A stretch of DNA of 64,000 nt from Aotearoamyces nothofagi (lineage: Eukaryota > Ascomycota > Leotiomycetes > Leotiales > Tympanidaceae). The notes beneath the pieces were generated by a model, which was given only the letters and a program-made list of their open reading frames with translations, searched no databases and was not told the DNA's origin. The stretch's first letter is position 1, and the number at the start of each line of letters is the position of its first letter. Location of the stretch: NCBI GenBank assembly GCA_015345905.1, contig JADDTR010000030.1, positions 1 through 64,000 of the forward strand, written 5' to 3'. This document shows, in pieces, positions 47,396-58,608 of this stretch. The position numbers and the translations under genes were made by a program.

Positions 47396-48967
47396 TCAAA
47401 CATCATCTTCCTCCCCATCGCTAAGTTTTGCTTTACCTGTATATCCAATCATCCATGGTTTTCGTAGCCAAGGATGCCGTGTTTCCTCGGTATCGTCATC
47501 GCTGAAGGTGGCATCATCCTCGTCGAACTCCTCGTTATCCGAGGCATTGCGATTGCGATACAGATATGGATTACGGCCATACTCATCGTCCGACTGAACC
47601 TCATCGTCGGGATAATCGGTGGATGGATGGTTCTCAGCTACGTATATGTTAACATAATATTTGAAATGGGAATTCAGTGTAAATACCATTCTCATCTTCT
47701 TCCTCATCATAGATATCGCTATCACTGTCAGAATCATCGTTGTAAAACTCATCTATATCTGGCTGCGAATCCAAAACAAGCAGGCCAATGTTCTTAGGAG
47801 CCTCTTGGAAGGCAATAGAATCTGCTGGCATCCGAATATACGTGTCGATAATGTATTCTGAATCATCGTCGGTCTCAATTTCCGCGGCATCTGTCATGGG
47901 TTGATCCGTGGTAGAATCCTGACCTTGAGCCCGAGTAAAGGTCGCGGCTTCCTCTGGATGCCGTTCACGATATCGCAACGCTGGCGCTTTAGGCTTGAAC
48001 TTGGAAGGCGAGTTCCGAGCAATCCTTTCTAACGGTGGGATGATGGGAGCAGCAATGGGCTCAGCCTCTGCAAGGCTTCGACCAATTTCTCCCATAACAT
48101 AAGCTTGCATTTCTGCATTAAGCCTGGCAGTGCTGGCGTCCCAAGGCATAACCTTTCCCGAAGGAAGCTGCACGTTTCTCAAAGGAGCTTGTGCTCTCGG
48201 TGAAGCAGCGGAAGCCTGCGGCACGATAGTATTCTGGTTTGATAGGATCTGTACCGTCTCACTCATGAGTTTCTCCAAATGTGGGCCCGCCGCATTGTGC
48301 TGCCTAGCAGGACTGGTTTTCCGGGTAGTCGATTCGTGAAGAAGAGGTTTCGTGAGCCGTGATGGCTTCTTGTTTTCAATAAAGAGTGCAATGGGTGCTC
48401 TTGTGCCCCTTTTTAGCATTCCACCTGTAGCGTTCTGAGTGGTGGCTCTAGACATATGGAACCGCCGTGGTTCTGGGAGCAACTGGGGAGCGGCACTTTC
48501 ATTCGAGGATCCATTGTGACTTTCCGCCAAAGTTTGCAGGACCTCTGTGGAGACTGAGGGTTGTAACTGTAAAGGGTGGTCCGTAGGCAGAGGAGTAGGG
48601 TTCTTGGCCTGGTGCAAGGGTTGAGCGTATGGATCATGAGGCTCGTGGCTGGGCCTCGGGGGGGCTATCTCTGTTGCTCTCTCCAGATTCCGATTGTCCG
48701 TGATAGGTGCTGTAAACCGAACGGGATTTGGTGGCTGGAAAGATGGAGGATTAGTGTCGAAGGCGCTCGAGACACGCTGTCGCTTGAAGACATATTGCTT
48801 GATATGGCGGACGCCGCCAAGCTCGTTGTGGACGTCTGTCGGGTGGTCAGCACGAGTTTGGAATCCGACGGAACGGATCAGGAGGGATGGATCGTACGCA
48901 GGACATCTACAGGATCATCTGTCGCCTTTCTCTTGATGTGGACTGTGTTTGGAGGTAGAGGAGGCAT
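47396..48967 (-). CDS. iwr1: Iwr1-domain protein (RNA polymerase II nuclear import)
   Basis: Iwr1 binds assembled RNA polymerase II between its two large subunits and carries it into the nucleus. The start MPPLPPNTVHIKRKATDD matches the family's N-terminal signal (IRIKRK-like). An intron (about 48,835-48,900) joins DPVDVL to HVHNELGGVRHIKQYVFKRQR, the second conserved block. A long variable middle follows, then the acidic Iwr1 domain: DSQPDIDEFYNDDSDSD, a further intron (about 47,642-47,690), ENHPSTDYPDDEVQSDDEYG, and a C-terminal acidic stretch. Total length is about 480 residues, longer than yeast Iwr1 but typical of filamentous fungi. No break is seen. It is convergent with the 45.8-kb gene. 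Confidence 0.85.
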
Positions 48968-51039
48968 AGCTGTGCCAGCACGGTCATAAGCTGCGCCCTA
49001 CCGGATCTCCAAGGCCGCTCAGCCGCAGATTCCGAGCTATACTTTATCTAATAGATACAGAAACCGATATAGCGCACAGGTATAGGTACAGAGTCCTACA
49101 GCGGCTGCAAAACGAGGGAGATGGCCAAGTGGCCGACAGCAAGAGGACTGAATTGGAGCAGCTGGCCTCGTGGAAATTTACATTTAGCGAACGCGAGCCT
49201 CGCCAGCCTCGAACGCACGACGAGTGTGTCTCTGGGATGCATCACTCCCGCAACAGCCGCGTCCCGAGACGCAGCGTCGGCAGTGGCGCACGACGAAAAT
49301 GCAAAATGTCTCGTGTAGGGTTAGGGCTGTATAGTAGATATGTGGTATGCACACGGTCTATATACGGTATGTAGCCGGCATACAGAGTATATATGCCAGT
49401 AGAGCAGCAAGGAGGGGCACCAGATGCAGAGAGCGGGACTGGCGACAGGCAGGAATTGAGATTCTTGCCTTGGAAGCCAGGCAGGAGCGTGTACGGAAGG
49501 CAGAGGACCAGGGACGTCACCTGACGTGGCTATGACGGGCGGTGCGGCCGAGCAGCCGGAAGTGTGGCGTGAGCTGTGTGTGTTGCAGTCAGTGTGGCAG
49601 TGCTCGCATTAACTCCTCGCATCGCTACCTTACTGTACTGTCCTGTCCTGTGCGTATGGAGCAGCGGACGCCCCAGCTGTGCCCCGCCGGCCCCGCCCAC
49701 CCCCAGCACGGCCGTCACCACAGGCAGGCCGGCAGGTGGGAACGTAGGAGACACTGCATCACGTGCGCCCTGCCACGCTCGGGCCTGTGGCGGTCGCCCG
49801 GAAGGTGTCACGTGGGCGCCGCACTGCACAGCACAGCGCAGCACGGCGGAGGGTGCAGACATGGGCTGCTGATTGGCTGGATGCCGGGCTCGCCCGTGAA
49901 CAAACCACGTCACGGCGGGCTGCGTTCGTCCAGGCCGTGTCGGCACGCACCCTGGCCACGCATGATTGGCACGTAGCCGGGGAGGGCACGAACCACGGGG
50001 TGTCAGGTCACTAAATCCGCCAGATCCACTGCAGCAGAGACGGTGGGCACGGTACTTGGGGGTGGGACATCGCTGGACGTCGCTGGACATCACTGGACAT
50101 CACTGGACATCGCTGGACGTGTCCAGTGCAGTATAGGCCAGCACAGGCCAGCACAGGCCAGCCAGTACAGGCCACTGCCGTACACGCACGGGAGCGCCCT
50201 GGGCACCGCCGGCGGACCCGCTACGCTCGCCATCCACCGCTGCCATGGCTTTCCGTGATGGCATGGCACGCCGGCCACAGGACAAGTGCCACCCAGGCAA
50301 GCCTCATACGACCGACCCGTACTTGAGCCGCGCCAGCGGGCCACTCCCTCTCCATCTTGCTTTTGCCTGCCAGCTTCCTTCTGCCATCCCCATCCTCCCC
50401 TTATATCCTAACCAGCACCCTTTTGCCGTTGTCTTCTGGCTTGCATTGGCCGTGCCGTCTGAATTCCACCTCTCTACAGCCTTGCCCGCCCGGCCGTTGC
50501 GGGGTCGACGTCCTTGGCCCAGCAGCATCATATCATATCGCCGCCGACTCTGTAGCCGCTCCCGCGCCCTCACCGATGGGCACGCCAGCAAGCTGTGACT
50601 GCCGATGAGTGATATTGAAGATAGCCAGGACAATCCATTGTAGAGCTGGGCCTGCAAACCAGGTGAGTGCCGTCTAATTCGTTGCGGGAGTGCTCTGCTC
50701 CCGTGGACTTCGACCACCACCCCGGCATGCTCGTATGATGGATCATGTACGGTGCTACCACCACCCACACCCGATTGTGTTGAAGCTGGAGGCTCGCCCC
50801 GGCACCGCAATGCGGGCGCACTTGTCTTCCTACATGGGCAGGGCCTTGACTTGTTTGATCTGGCGCTGATATATCTGTGCAATGAGCAGCTCCTTCCAGA
50901 ACTAACCGGAGCGAACGGCCTAAATTATCCGATTGCGAACTCCATATACAAACCAACCTCACAAGAAATAGGACCTCCCCTGCATGTTTTTCGTCCCATC
51001 TCAGCTGCATGCAACGTCAAACATCCACATCAAAACGAA
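48968..51039. other. 2-kb GC-rich intergenic with short repeats
   Basis: Divergent upstream space between the Iwr1 gene and the CBM48 gene. 49,600-50,300 is strongly GC-rich with overlapping frames on both strands that I regard as compositional. TAGGGTTAGGG at 49316-49326 is a telobox-like pair of TTAGGG units, often found in fungal promoters. A good donor-like CAGGTGAGTG near 50,663 could open a 5' UTR intron of the CBM48 gene. Confidence 0.5.
50069..50172. repeat. Two adjacent 10-bp tandem repeats
   Basis: GGACATCGCT-type decamers run five to six times (about 50,069-50,118: GGACATCGCT, GGACGTCGCT, GGACATCACT twice, GGACATCGCT), followed by GGCCAGCACA-type decamers about three times (about 50,138-50,172). 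Both have the same 10-bp period, close to one DNA helical turn. Confidence 0.85.
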
Positions 51040-53210
51040 ATGGCGCCCCAGAAGGTCCCAGTGACTCTCACGTTTGCCAATCCCGGTGTACAACCTCCTA
51101 TCTACCTGGCTGGATCCTTCTCGGAGCCAGCATGGTCTCCACAGGAGATGGAATACACAGTAGATGGCAGCAACGAGTATCAGTTTCACAAAGAGGTTCT
51201 GGTCGAGGAGGGTGGTCACTTCCAATACAAGTTCCGCATTGGAGCAGGAGACTGGTGGGTTCTGAATGAGAACGCACCCACAGGTACGTTCAGCCAGACA
51301 TGCTTGGACATGAATTGTTGAATCATTCACTCTTCCATACAATTTTTATTCCTATCCAAGCATCTCTGAATCGATCGCTTCTTGCATGATACAATCTCAA
51401 AAATATCACCTCAATCAAGCCGTTTGACCGCGTTCGAGTACTGACAAATAATGGTCTGATAGTCACCGACGAAATGGGGAATCGAAACAACCTCTTAGAT
51501 GTGCCAGTCTCAGAGAAGGAAGTCGAGCCTACCCCTCCAGCAGATGAGTCTACCGAGGCACATTCATCACCCAATAATGTACCCATACCTACTTTGGTCG
51601 TCGAGAAGACAGACGCAGAACCAAGATACGGTGATGATTTCGGTGATACTGCTACCGTAATGCAGAAGGACGCTCATGAAATCAGAAGCCAGGATGCTGA
51701 ACCTGATTATGTTGTCGTCAGGTCAGGTGGAGATACTCCAGACATCGCGGCTTGTGCTGCAGAGGTAGCAGATGTTGCTGCTGTCATCGACAGGGAAGAC
51801 TCCCCAGCACAACTTTCCGATGACGAAGCTGGACGCATTGGTGAGAGGCGTCTTTCGAATACCCCAATACCTCAGGTTGCCAGGACTGCCGCAGAAGTTG
51901 CTGATATCGCTGCTTTCCTCGATCGAGAAAAGGCAAGTATCCTAGCTTCTCTCGAATATTATTTTACCAAATTAACATAATCTCAACAGTTTTCACTGCA
52001 CACGCCTGTACTTCCACGGTTCAACGTCAAGAGTGCTCCTAGTTCGGGCACTGCAACACCATTCAATGAACGTGCACCACTCTTTGCGCATGAGTGTGTT
52101 GCACCTTATGCCGGAGATGAGCAAGAGTATTCTGAAGATCCACACAACGAGAGTTTGCCGTGGCCGGAACTAGAACAGGCCATCGATACTAGTGATCCAT
52201 TGCTTGAGGAGTTTCCAGAAGATGGACCGTCTATTCTTGAGCATGTTAGGTCGACAAAATCCCGTCTGAGTGTTGACGAGACAAATTTTGAAGTCAGCCC
52301 AGCATCCCCAGTTGCTGAAGCAGAGGCGAGTGTGAGACATCTTGAGGAGCCATCATCGGCGCTACTTGAAGCACAAAGGTCTCCATCGCTTCACCGAATT
52401 CCGGAAGAGCACCATGACTCTGAGGAGTCTTTCGCTCTGCCAAGCCCGACGAGACGCCTTGATCAAATTTTTGAATCTGATGTGATCGCTATCAATGGTG
52501 AACCTGCAGATAGAATCATCGTTGTCGAGGGCGAAGACAAAGATGCTTCAATAGAGACTGGACAGCTTAGTGAAGCGGAGCCACCTATTGTTGCTACCAT
52601 TCCGCCACTAGAGGTCGATAAGCCTGTTTATCCACCTCCCGAACCTTCGTCAATCAGCATTCGTGACTTTAGTGAGCCGGTTATTCCCAGCATTAGTGCC
52701 GCTGACGATGGACCGAGCATCGTGGTTCAACCTGCTACACCGGGTCTCACTACACGGGAGGAACGAAATGACAATGTGAAGCACGACATACCCGCTGAAG
52801 ATGGTGCCGACACTGCGAAGTCAACTTCCCTCGAAGATTCGTCGTCCAACGGTAATGGCAACGGCAAAGTAACGAAGCGCAAGGCCTCTGCCGTAGAACG
52901 CGCCCAAAGTTCAGCCTCACTTCATCCACCTACCAAAGATACGGACAGGTTTTCATCCTTTCTGACAAGCATTTGGCGAACAGTTTTCGTTGGCTGGATT
53001 GGAGGACTTGTCCAACGTCTCTTCGGTAGCACACGTCGCCCGTAAGGCATTCACGCTCATATATCACTCCCTCAATCCCCATCCCTGCACGTTGCTGATT
53101 CTGCGTTCCGGCACAGGCTCATTGTTGGCTCTGCGTTGCTCTTGTTTACCATCGCGCCCGCGTTATACTTTTCTCATATTGGCTCTGGCGACGGCATTGC
53201 ACACCTGTAA
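51040..53210 (+). CDS. CBM48 (AMPK glycogen-binding-like) protein with C-terminal membrane anchor
   Basis: Predicted 619-residue protein from exons 51040-51283, 51463-51932, 51990-53041 and 53117-53210; all phases agree. The N-terminal 90 residues form an AMPK-beta/CBM48-type fold: VPVTLTFANPG, IYLAGSFSEPAWSPQEM, HFQYKFRIGAGDWWVLNENA, then TDEMGNRNN after the first intron. A long acidic, Ser/Pro-rich disordered middle follows, with a repeated AAEVADVAAVIDRE/AAEVADIAAFLDRE segment. The last exon adds LIVGSALLLFTIAPALYF, a hydrophobic helix; just before it, FLTSIWRTVFVGWIGGLVQR is amphipathic. Stopping at the TAA at 53043 would lose the anchor. The second intron uses a GC-AG pair (AG|GCAAGT at 51933). 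The product may tether glycogen or another glucan to a membrane; that is inference. Confidence 0.82.
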
Positions 53211-53612
53211 GAAGGTGATGCTCTCCTATAAGGTGGTAGGAATCAAAGTGCACGCACGATGGGGGCACGATGGAAGACTACGTTACCACAAGTTTGTATG
53301 TAGTTGGGGGGGAGGCGAAATTGTAGAAATAGAAAACCCACTCGATTGACATTAGCGATTAGTTGAGCAATTCCAAGATAGTATAATACCAGAACTTTGC
53401 GAAGACTATAGACCTGAATGTTTACGATTCACTACATGATTCGCATGGTACTAGATAAGATGATTTGTAGACTACTCTTCATTTCTACCTAGGTAAATGG
53501 CTTATCAGATTATCAGATATTGCAAATCCTCCTCATTCCGACTCGCGGGCGACAGCCTAGGCATGAGGATTTCCAAATTCCATCACGAGAGGCCCCCCGG
53601 CCCCCTACCCTA
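53211..53612. other. Intergenic, convergent 3' ends
   Basis: 400 bp between the CBM48 gene and the PPR-like gene. No coding signal; a short + strand frame at 53,520-53,855 overlaps the PPR gene antisense and is rejected. Confidence 0.55.
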
Positions 53613-56147
53613 TCATCCCCTCCCTATCGTCAAGTCCGTCCGCCCCGTCCTACTTCCCAGCGCACCGTGGTGATCCACATGCCTCCGCTCCCCCACTTCC
53701 GCCACGCCTGCTTTGGCACTGGAGAGGATCCTCCGTTTCACGTCATCGGGGTTTGCAAAGACGTTCGCACCCCAGGCCTCGTCGATCCCGCGGACCATGT
53801 CGTCGAGCGGGATGTCGTTCATGGCCTTGGCGCGCCGGTTGTACAGCTTGTTTGACTGTCCGGGCCCGTAGAGGATCTCCAGGCGGGTATAGATGGCCTT
53901 TCGCGCTTTGGAGGCGTTGATGTAGACGCCCTGCTTGTGGAGCTGGTGGAGGAGGCGGATGCCGCGGTTGTACTGGCGGGAGTTGTCGGTGTCGACCTTG
54001 TTGAGCGCTATGGATCTGCTTGCTGTTGTCGTGCGAGGCTGATAGCGGCCGATGGTGTGAATGAAGCCCCACTCGATAATCGCTTTCTGCAGGGAGTCGG
54101 AAAATAGGATACGGAGAGGATGGAGAGGGTGTGTTGTTGGCACCTGCGATGGTGGTAGACGTTTTGGCAAGGGAACAACAGATCGAGAGCGAAGAGCACT
54201 CTGAGGATTGTACCATTCTGCCAGCCATATACACATCCGATCTACGTCGTCAAGGCGTCCAAGCATCCCGAGCCGGCGAATAATCTCGCGCCATGAGGTC
54301 ACAGGGACAAATCCGTTGTGATTCATTATACCGGTAAGTATGGAGATTGCAAAATCAAGGTCCTTCTCATGGCCAGGCACCGTGCTAGCTTTCTTCCCAG
54401 GTTTACGTGGTTGGAGGATATTTCGTAAAATATAACGAATGGTCATTGCTTTCACCGCAATGCCCTTTGTCCGCATTTCGTCCAAAGTGAGAAGAATTGC
54501 AGGCCGATGCCCTCCGGTTACGTGCCTTCGTAACGTGATATTATACTTCTCAGCCTCAGGATTAATAGATTCCACGACACGGATAGCCATGGTGCGGCGA
54601 TATTGGGGCCAGTCGCCAGTCGTGGCATAAGATGCCATCAAATCCTCTTGCAGTTTCCAGTCTTCAAGTGCATCCGGGTGCTGATCGCTTTCAATCAATC
54701 CTTTCAGGAACTCCTCTTGGTTATTCTTGGCGAATGATTTAGCTGCCTTGGAGAAGACAGAGTCACCAAGTGAAATTCCTAGCTCTTCCAGTTGATTAAT
54801 CCTTCTCTCCACACCTGCAGGGTTTCCTTCTCGCAATGCTATTGATTGTAGAGACAACGGTCCGATGGACTCGACACCCAATGCATGTATGGTATTGATC
54901 GCAATATCTAGCGTCACCCACTTCGTGGCAAACCAGCGAGCACCAAGCCTGTCATTATACTTCTTCTCTTCAATATTGAATGTTTCTCCATGAATCAGAT
55001 TCATCATTTCTCGAGAAATTGCCGAACTCTTTTTAAGATCTTGTGATATAGTTGCCGCAAATGAAGCGTTACAAGATACCAAGCTCTTGGTTACTTTCAC
55101 AGCAACACGGGGATTGAAGACGGCTAGATATTGTACTAGAGGCTCGACTTCTTTGGCAGTCTTTGGCGTATCCCCATATCGTATCAAGAAGAAATGCCAA
55201 TCGAGAGCATTGTCAAAGTCTTGCCGGCTGAGCAAAGCAGACATGATCTTCGAATATGCATTACGGTAACTGTTAAGACGGTAGATCTGTTTCAATGCTT
55301 CAAGGTCTCCCCCAAGACTGATATTCCGAGCCAGTCTCAAAAACGCTGATAATCCTGGAGGATGACGCTGGATTAATCGACCATGCCAAGATGTAACTTC
55401 TGATCCACGGCCTTGCAGAATGAGATGTTGTATGATGTAGACGTATAATTTGGACCATCTTAATCCAGAGTTATCATAAAGCCTATTCGCATAGCGGCAT
55501 ACGTCATTCAGGATTTTAGAATTCTTAAAGCCAAGGTCAACAATGGGTACCCAGCAGCTATCAGCAATAGCGCCGTCAACTGGTAACTCCACTCCCCGTG
55601 ATTGAATATGTTTCCATACTTGTGCTACGCCATCTTCACCGTATCGTCGCCTTCGAAAATTCATCAGCAGAGCCCATAGTTTATTATTATTGCTCAGCTC
55701 TGGATAGTCGACAAGTCTTCGTTTACCGTTCAATGGCCCGTCCAGATCTGATTCGAATTCAAGCTCGTCGGCTGTAAACATATCCTCGTTCCAATCCTTT
55801 GAATCTTTGTATTTGTGCCACCATGGTGCTGAAGGACCTTGGCAAGGTCGGTGTGCGCCAAGTGAAAGTGGCCGCAATAACTCATCTTGTTCGGTCGTGA
55901 GTTTAAGTGATTCTAACGCGTCGCCTTCCTTCCCATGCAATGCTCGTAACTCCTCTCCATGCCCCCGCGAGACTGGCAATACAGCTGTAGCTGCAACATT
56001 GGCGTGATATCGAATAGATCTATAGGTGCATGGCTGCGCGACCGATTTCCGACCAGAAGCACTTTCTGCAGCTGGCGTCCCGACAAGATATCGTAGGAGA
56101 TCCAGCGAAGAAGGCCTTGCCAGAAGTCTCTGCAATGCTGGACGCAT
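53613..56147 (-). CDS. Large mitochondrial PPR-like (helical repeat) protein
   Basis: Single-exon 844-residue protein. The N terminus (MRPALQRLLARPSSLDLLRYL) is Arg-rich, without acids for the first 14 residues, and fits a mitochondrial presequence. The body is helical, with degenerate 35-residue repeats typical of fungal pentatricopeptide proteins: PQYRRTMAIRVVESINPEAE, RPAILLTLDEMRTKGIAVK, VTSWREIIRRLGMLGRLDD and NRGIRLLHQLHKQGVYINAS. Such proteins bind organellar RNA for processing, stability or translation. I cannot assign a specific transcript. It shares a 256-bp divergent promoter with COX7, a nuclear-encoded respiratory subunit. Other helical-repeat families (TPR-like) remain possible. 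Confidence 0.8.
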   Translation of the reverse strand: MRPALQRLLARPSSLDLLRYLVGTPAAESASGRKSVAQPCTYRSIRYHANVAATAVLPVSRGHGEELRALHGKEGDALESLKLTTEQDELLRPLSLGAHRPCQGPSAPWWHKYKDSKDWNEDMFTADELEFESDLDGPLNGKRRLVDYPELSNNNKLWALLMNFRRRRYGEDGVAQVWKHIQSRGVELPVDGAIADSCWVPIVDLGFKNSKILNDVCRYANRLYDNSGLRWSKLYVYIIQHLILQGRGSEVTSWHGRLIQRHPPGLSAFLRLARNISLGGDLEALKQIYRLNSYRNAYSKIMSALLSRQDFDNALDWHFFLIRYGDTPKTAKEVEPLVQYLAVFNPRVAVKVTKSLVSCNASFAATISQDLKKSSAISREMMNLIHGETFNIEEKKYNDRLGARWFATKWVTLDIAINTIHALGVESIGPLSLQSIALREGNPAGVERRINQLEELGISLGDSVFSKAAKSFAKNNQEEFLKGLIESDQHPDALEDWKLQEDLMASYATTGDWPQYRRTMAIRVVESINPEAEKYNITLRRHVTGGHRPAILLTLDEMRTKGIAVKAMTIRYILRNILQPRKPGKKASTVPGHEKDLDFAISILTGIMNHNGFVPVTSWREIIRRLGMLGRLDDVDRMCIWLAEWYNPQSALRSRSVVPLPKRLPPSQVPTTHPLHPLRILFSDSLQKAIIEWGFIHTIGRYQPRTTTASRSIALNKVDTDNSRQYNRGIRLLHQLHKQGVYINASKARKAIYTRLEILYGPGQSNKLYNRRAKAMNDIPLDDMVRGIDEAWGANVFANPDDVKRRILSSAKAGVAEVGERRHVDHHGALGSRTGRTDLTIGRG

Positions 56148-56403
56148 GCTTCACCACAGTCAGAGGCCAATTGGCAGATCGTGGAGATATTTTTGCCATT
56201 TCCATTGCATTTCTGTAATCTTCCGAGTCGGATATGCTGGAATCTTGTAAATCGCTGATATCTGATTGTCCGAGCTTAAATTCGGCAGCTTAGTCATTCC
56301 CGAGCATTGCTTCTCGCAACTCCGCAACTCCAGCTTCTACCTCATCAGCCCACTTCATCACGACTCTCGAATTCCCCCGAGCGCCATCAACCACATATAC
56401 ACA
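56148..56403. promoter_or_regulatory. Divergent promoter of two mitochondrial genes
   Basis: Only 256 bp separate the ATG of the PPR-like gene and the ATG of COX7, so both likely share control elements. A CTCGGAAGATTAC-like stretch (minus, about 56,218-56,230) is present. No element is assigned with confidence. Confidence 0.5.
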
Positions 56404-56923
56404 ATGGCAGGGTACGTAAAACTAGCACTCGGGAACTTCCAAGGCATCTCTCTCTCAGCCAACTGCAATTGACGTATCAATTGCTTCAATTGCTCCCAAT
56501 TATCACGATCGGCCTCGAATCATCACTTCAATCCGAATGCTAATGGGTCCTCACAACAGCTTTATTTATCGCGCGAACCGCGTCCCTGAATACCAAAAGC
56601 TCTTCTTCGAAGGTAGTAAGCATGGTGTCCGCCAATGGAACCAGGTACGTCTTGTCCAAGAGTTCCGGCTCTTCCTACGTCTATAGCCTCCATCCAATCC
56701 ATATACCCGTCCACGTTATGCCAAATGCTGACCCACTCCTTCTAGACACCCAGAAGCAAGCTTATCCTATACCCATACTACACCATTCTATTCGGTGGCT
56801 TCGCTGGTAAGATCCTCGTCCTACCCGGAACCTATATTCAGATGTGCTGACAAGACGACAGCAAGCATGTACATGATGACTCGAGTTCTGCTTGGACACA
56901 AGACTTGGTTCGGCAAGTCATAA
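56404..56923 (+). CDS. cox7: Cytochrome c oxidase subunit VIIa (Cox7)
   Basis: Small inner-membrane subunit of respiratory complex IV, 71 residues, encoded in four short exons: 56404-56411, 56560-56644, 56746-56806 and 56862-56923 (216 nt, phases agree). The start reads MAG-FIYRANRVPEYQK, and the core TPRSKLILYPYYTILFGG matches the HPRSALYLYPFY block of yeast Cox7, followed by a single membrane helix and a short tail ending HKTWFGKS. The first exon holds only eight coding bases, so simple frame scanning misses this gene entirely. It is divergent from the PPR-like gene. Confidence 0.85.
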
Positions 56924-57775
56924 GTTTATTGAATGTGATAGGGATAGCGGTCGAGTGAATAGCATACTGGACGGCAGTGAAGCCCGATTGTACATTGAAA
57001 TTGAGAATTGAGCCCGAGATATACCAGACCAGTTATTGTGTCATTAGGCCGGTGATAGTATTAGAGTCATGTGCCTTTCTTGTAGACATGTACCATCTCC
57101 ATGCTACCCTTTATATGAGATGCTTTTTATATGCGTTCCAGCCGAAAGTGATCGGTATATGTCCCTTTCCTAACCATCGCTCTTCACCTCGCTTTATTCT
57201 AAAGACAATCCCTATAGTTACAGACACCAACTGACTATGCAACTTTCTAAATGAAGTATACAAGCATTGCGTATTGCATGCAAGACGGCTGCAGTCTTGG
57301 CTACTTAGGCATTTTACCATATCTTTATTGATAGCAAGCTCGCATCAACCATTGTAGATGGTTCATTTACTAATTCCGGCAGCGTCGGGCTGCGCTTCGG
57401 ACGGTCTCGGAAATGTGTTCAAGATATCTATTTTTCTAACCATCCAAATTTCACTAAAATCGATGCCACTACAATGTTCTTCTCCCTAGTGTTACATTGT
57501 TCCCTCAAGGTCCTAGCGATTCCTATCCCCTTCTATAGAGCTATCACACTCCAAGTTCTTTACTTGGCCTGCATGTGTCTTTTACTTCCGTTAGTTCAAT
57601 TGAACAAGTCTATTTCAGACTATTCAGCTAGAGTAGAAAGTATCTGGTAAATCGAATCACTTTTCTCGGTAAAGTGTCATGTTATTCTCTAACGCCCCAG
57701 TGCCCAATATCAGAAGAACCTTGAGCATCCGTAATATCAATATGGTCACAAGTACAGGTCCTCCAGTCATCTTAT
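56924..57775. other. Intergenic, no gene seen
   Basis: 850 bp between convergent COX7 and clathrin light chain 3' ends. Short frames on both strands lack support. Confidence 0.55.
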
Positions 57776-58608
57776 TTAAATACCGCTAGCACCAGGTGCC
57801 TTCTCGTCCTTCTTCAGATCTAGTAATAGGTTTCTGAACTTCTCCTTGCCTGTTCCAGTCGCACCGCCACTGACGCCCTTTCCACTCAGATCCACCAGTT
57901 TTGCAATGCGCTCCCAGCTGGTGCCACCAGAGGTAGTATCCTCTCTCTTTTCTAGGAACTCTTCTGCCTCGCGGCGGGTTTGCGCAATAGTCTTCTCCTT
58001 CTTAATATTGTAGTTTTCGTAGAAGTCATCGATGTTTTGCTGGGCAGCTTTGATAGTTTCAGCTTTCTTCTGTTCTGACTTCTCAGCGCGCTCAGCAAGA
58101 GCAAGGTCTCGGCGTTCGCGCCATTGTCTGACGACTTCAGGCTCGGGTTCGTTGTCAGGGGCTATGTAGGAGGATGGGTAACTAGTACCAGTGATGGTAC
58201 CGTCTTGACCAATTGTCTGGAGTGGGTTAGAAACTTTAACAAGAGTTGCTTCAAAGGGTGCCTACGTCATTGCGTGTATCTATCTCTGGGAATGAGCTTT
58301 GGAACTGGTTGATCTCCTCTCCGCCAGTATTGCCGCCTAGCAGATCGTCATCGTCGCCTTCTTCAACAAACGCTGAGTTGTCGTTCCCAGATACAAACTG
58401 GCTGGCATCTTCTCCTAGAATCGCTCTCTCGCGCGAAAGGAAGTCATCGCCAGAGGGGGAAGTTAGGTCAAGATCGAGACCATCTCCTTTCGCCTCTATT
58501 GGGGCTGTAAATTCCATCAGTAGTGAGGCTTAATGGGTCAGAGTATAGTGTAGGTAGGGCCTTACCACCAGAGTCAAACTCTTCGAGGGAAGGGAATCTA
58601 TCAGCCAT
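57776..58608 (-). CDS. clc1: Clathrin light chain
   Basis: Regulatory subunit of the clathrin triskelion in endocytosis and Golgi traffic, about 235 residues. The start MADRFPSLEEFDSGG is the family signature. An acidic N-terminal region follows (GDDFLSRERAILGEDASQF, EEGDDDDLLGG), then after further introns the heavy-chain-binding coiled coil EPEVVRQWRERRDLALAERA through QQNIDDFYENYNIKKEK, and the C terminus KFRNLLLDLKKDEKAPG. At least two introns are inferred (about 58,515-58,565 and 58,215-58,262). The layout and length match fungal Clc1. It is divergent from the Rtt103-like gene, with 391 bp between starts. Confidence 0.93.

Noticed and set aside
49316-49326. Interstitial telomere (TAGGGTTAGGG)
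   Set aside because: Two units only, in a promoter; a telobox-type regulatory motif is more likely than a fused chromosome end.
49530-50882. Several 100-190-codon frames on both strands
   Set aside because: They overlap one another in a GC-rich repeat-bearing promoter region; no family or start context supports any of them.
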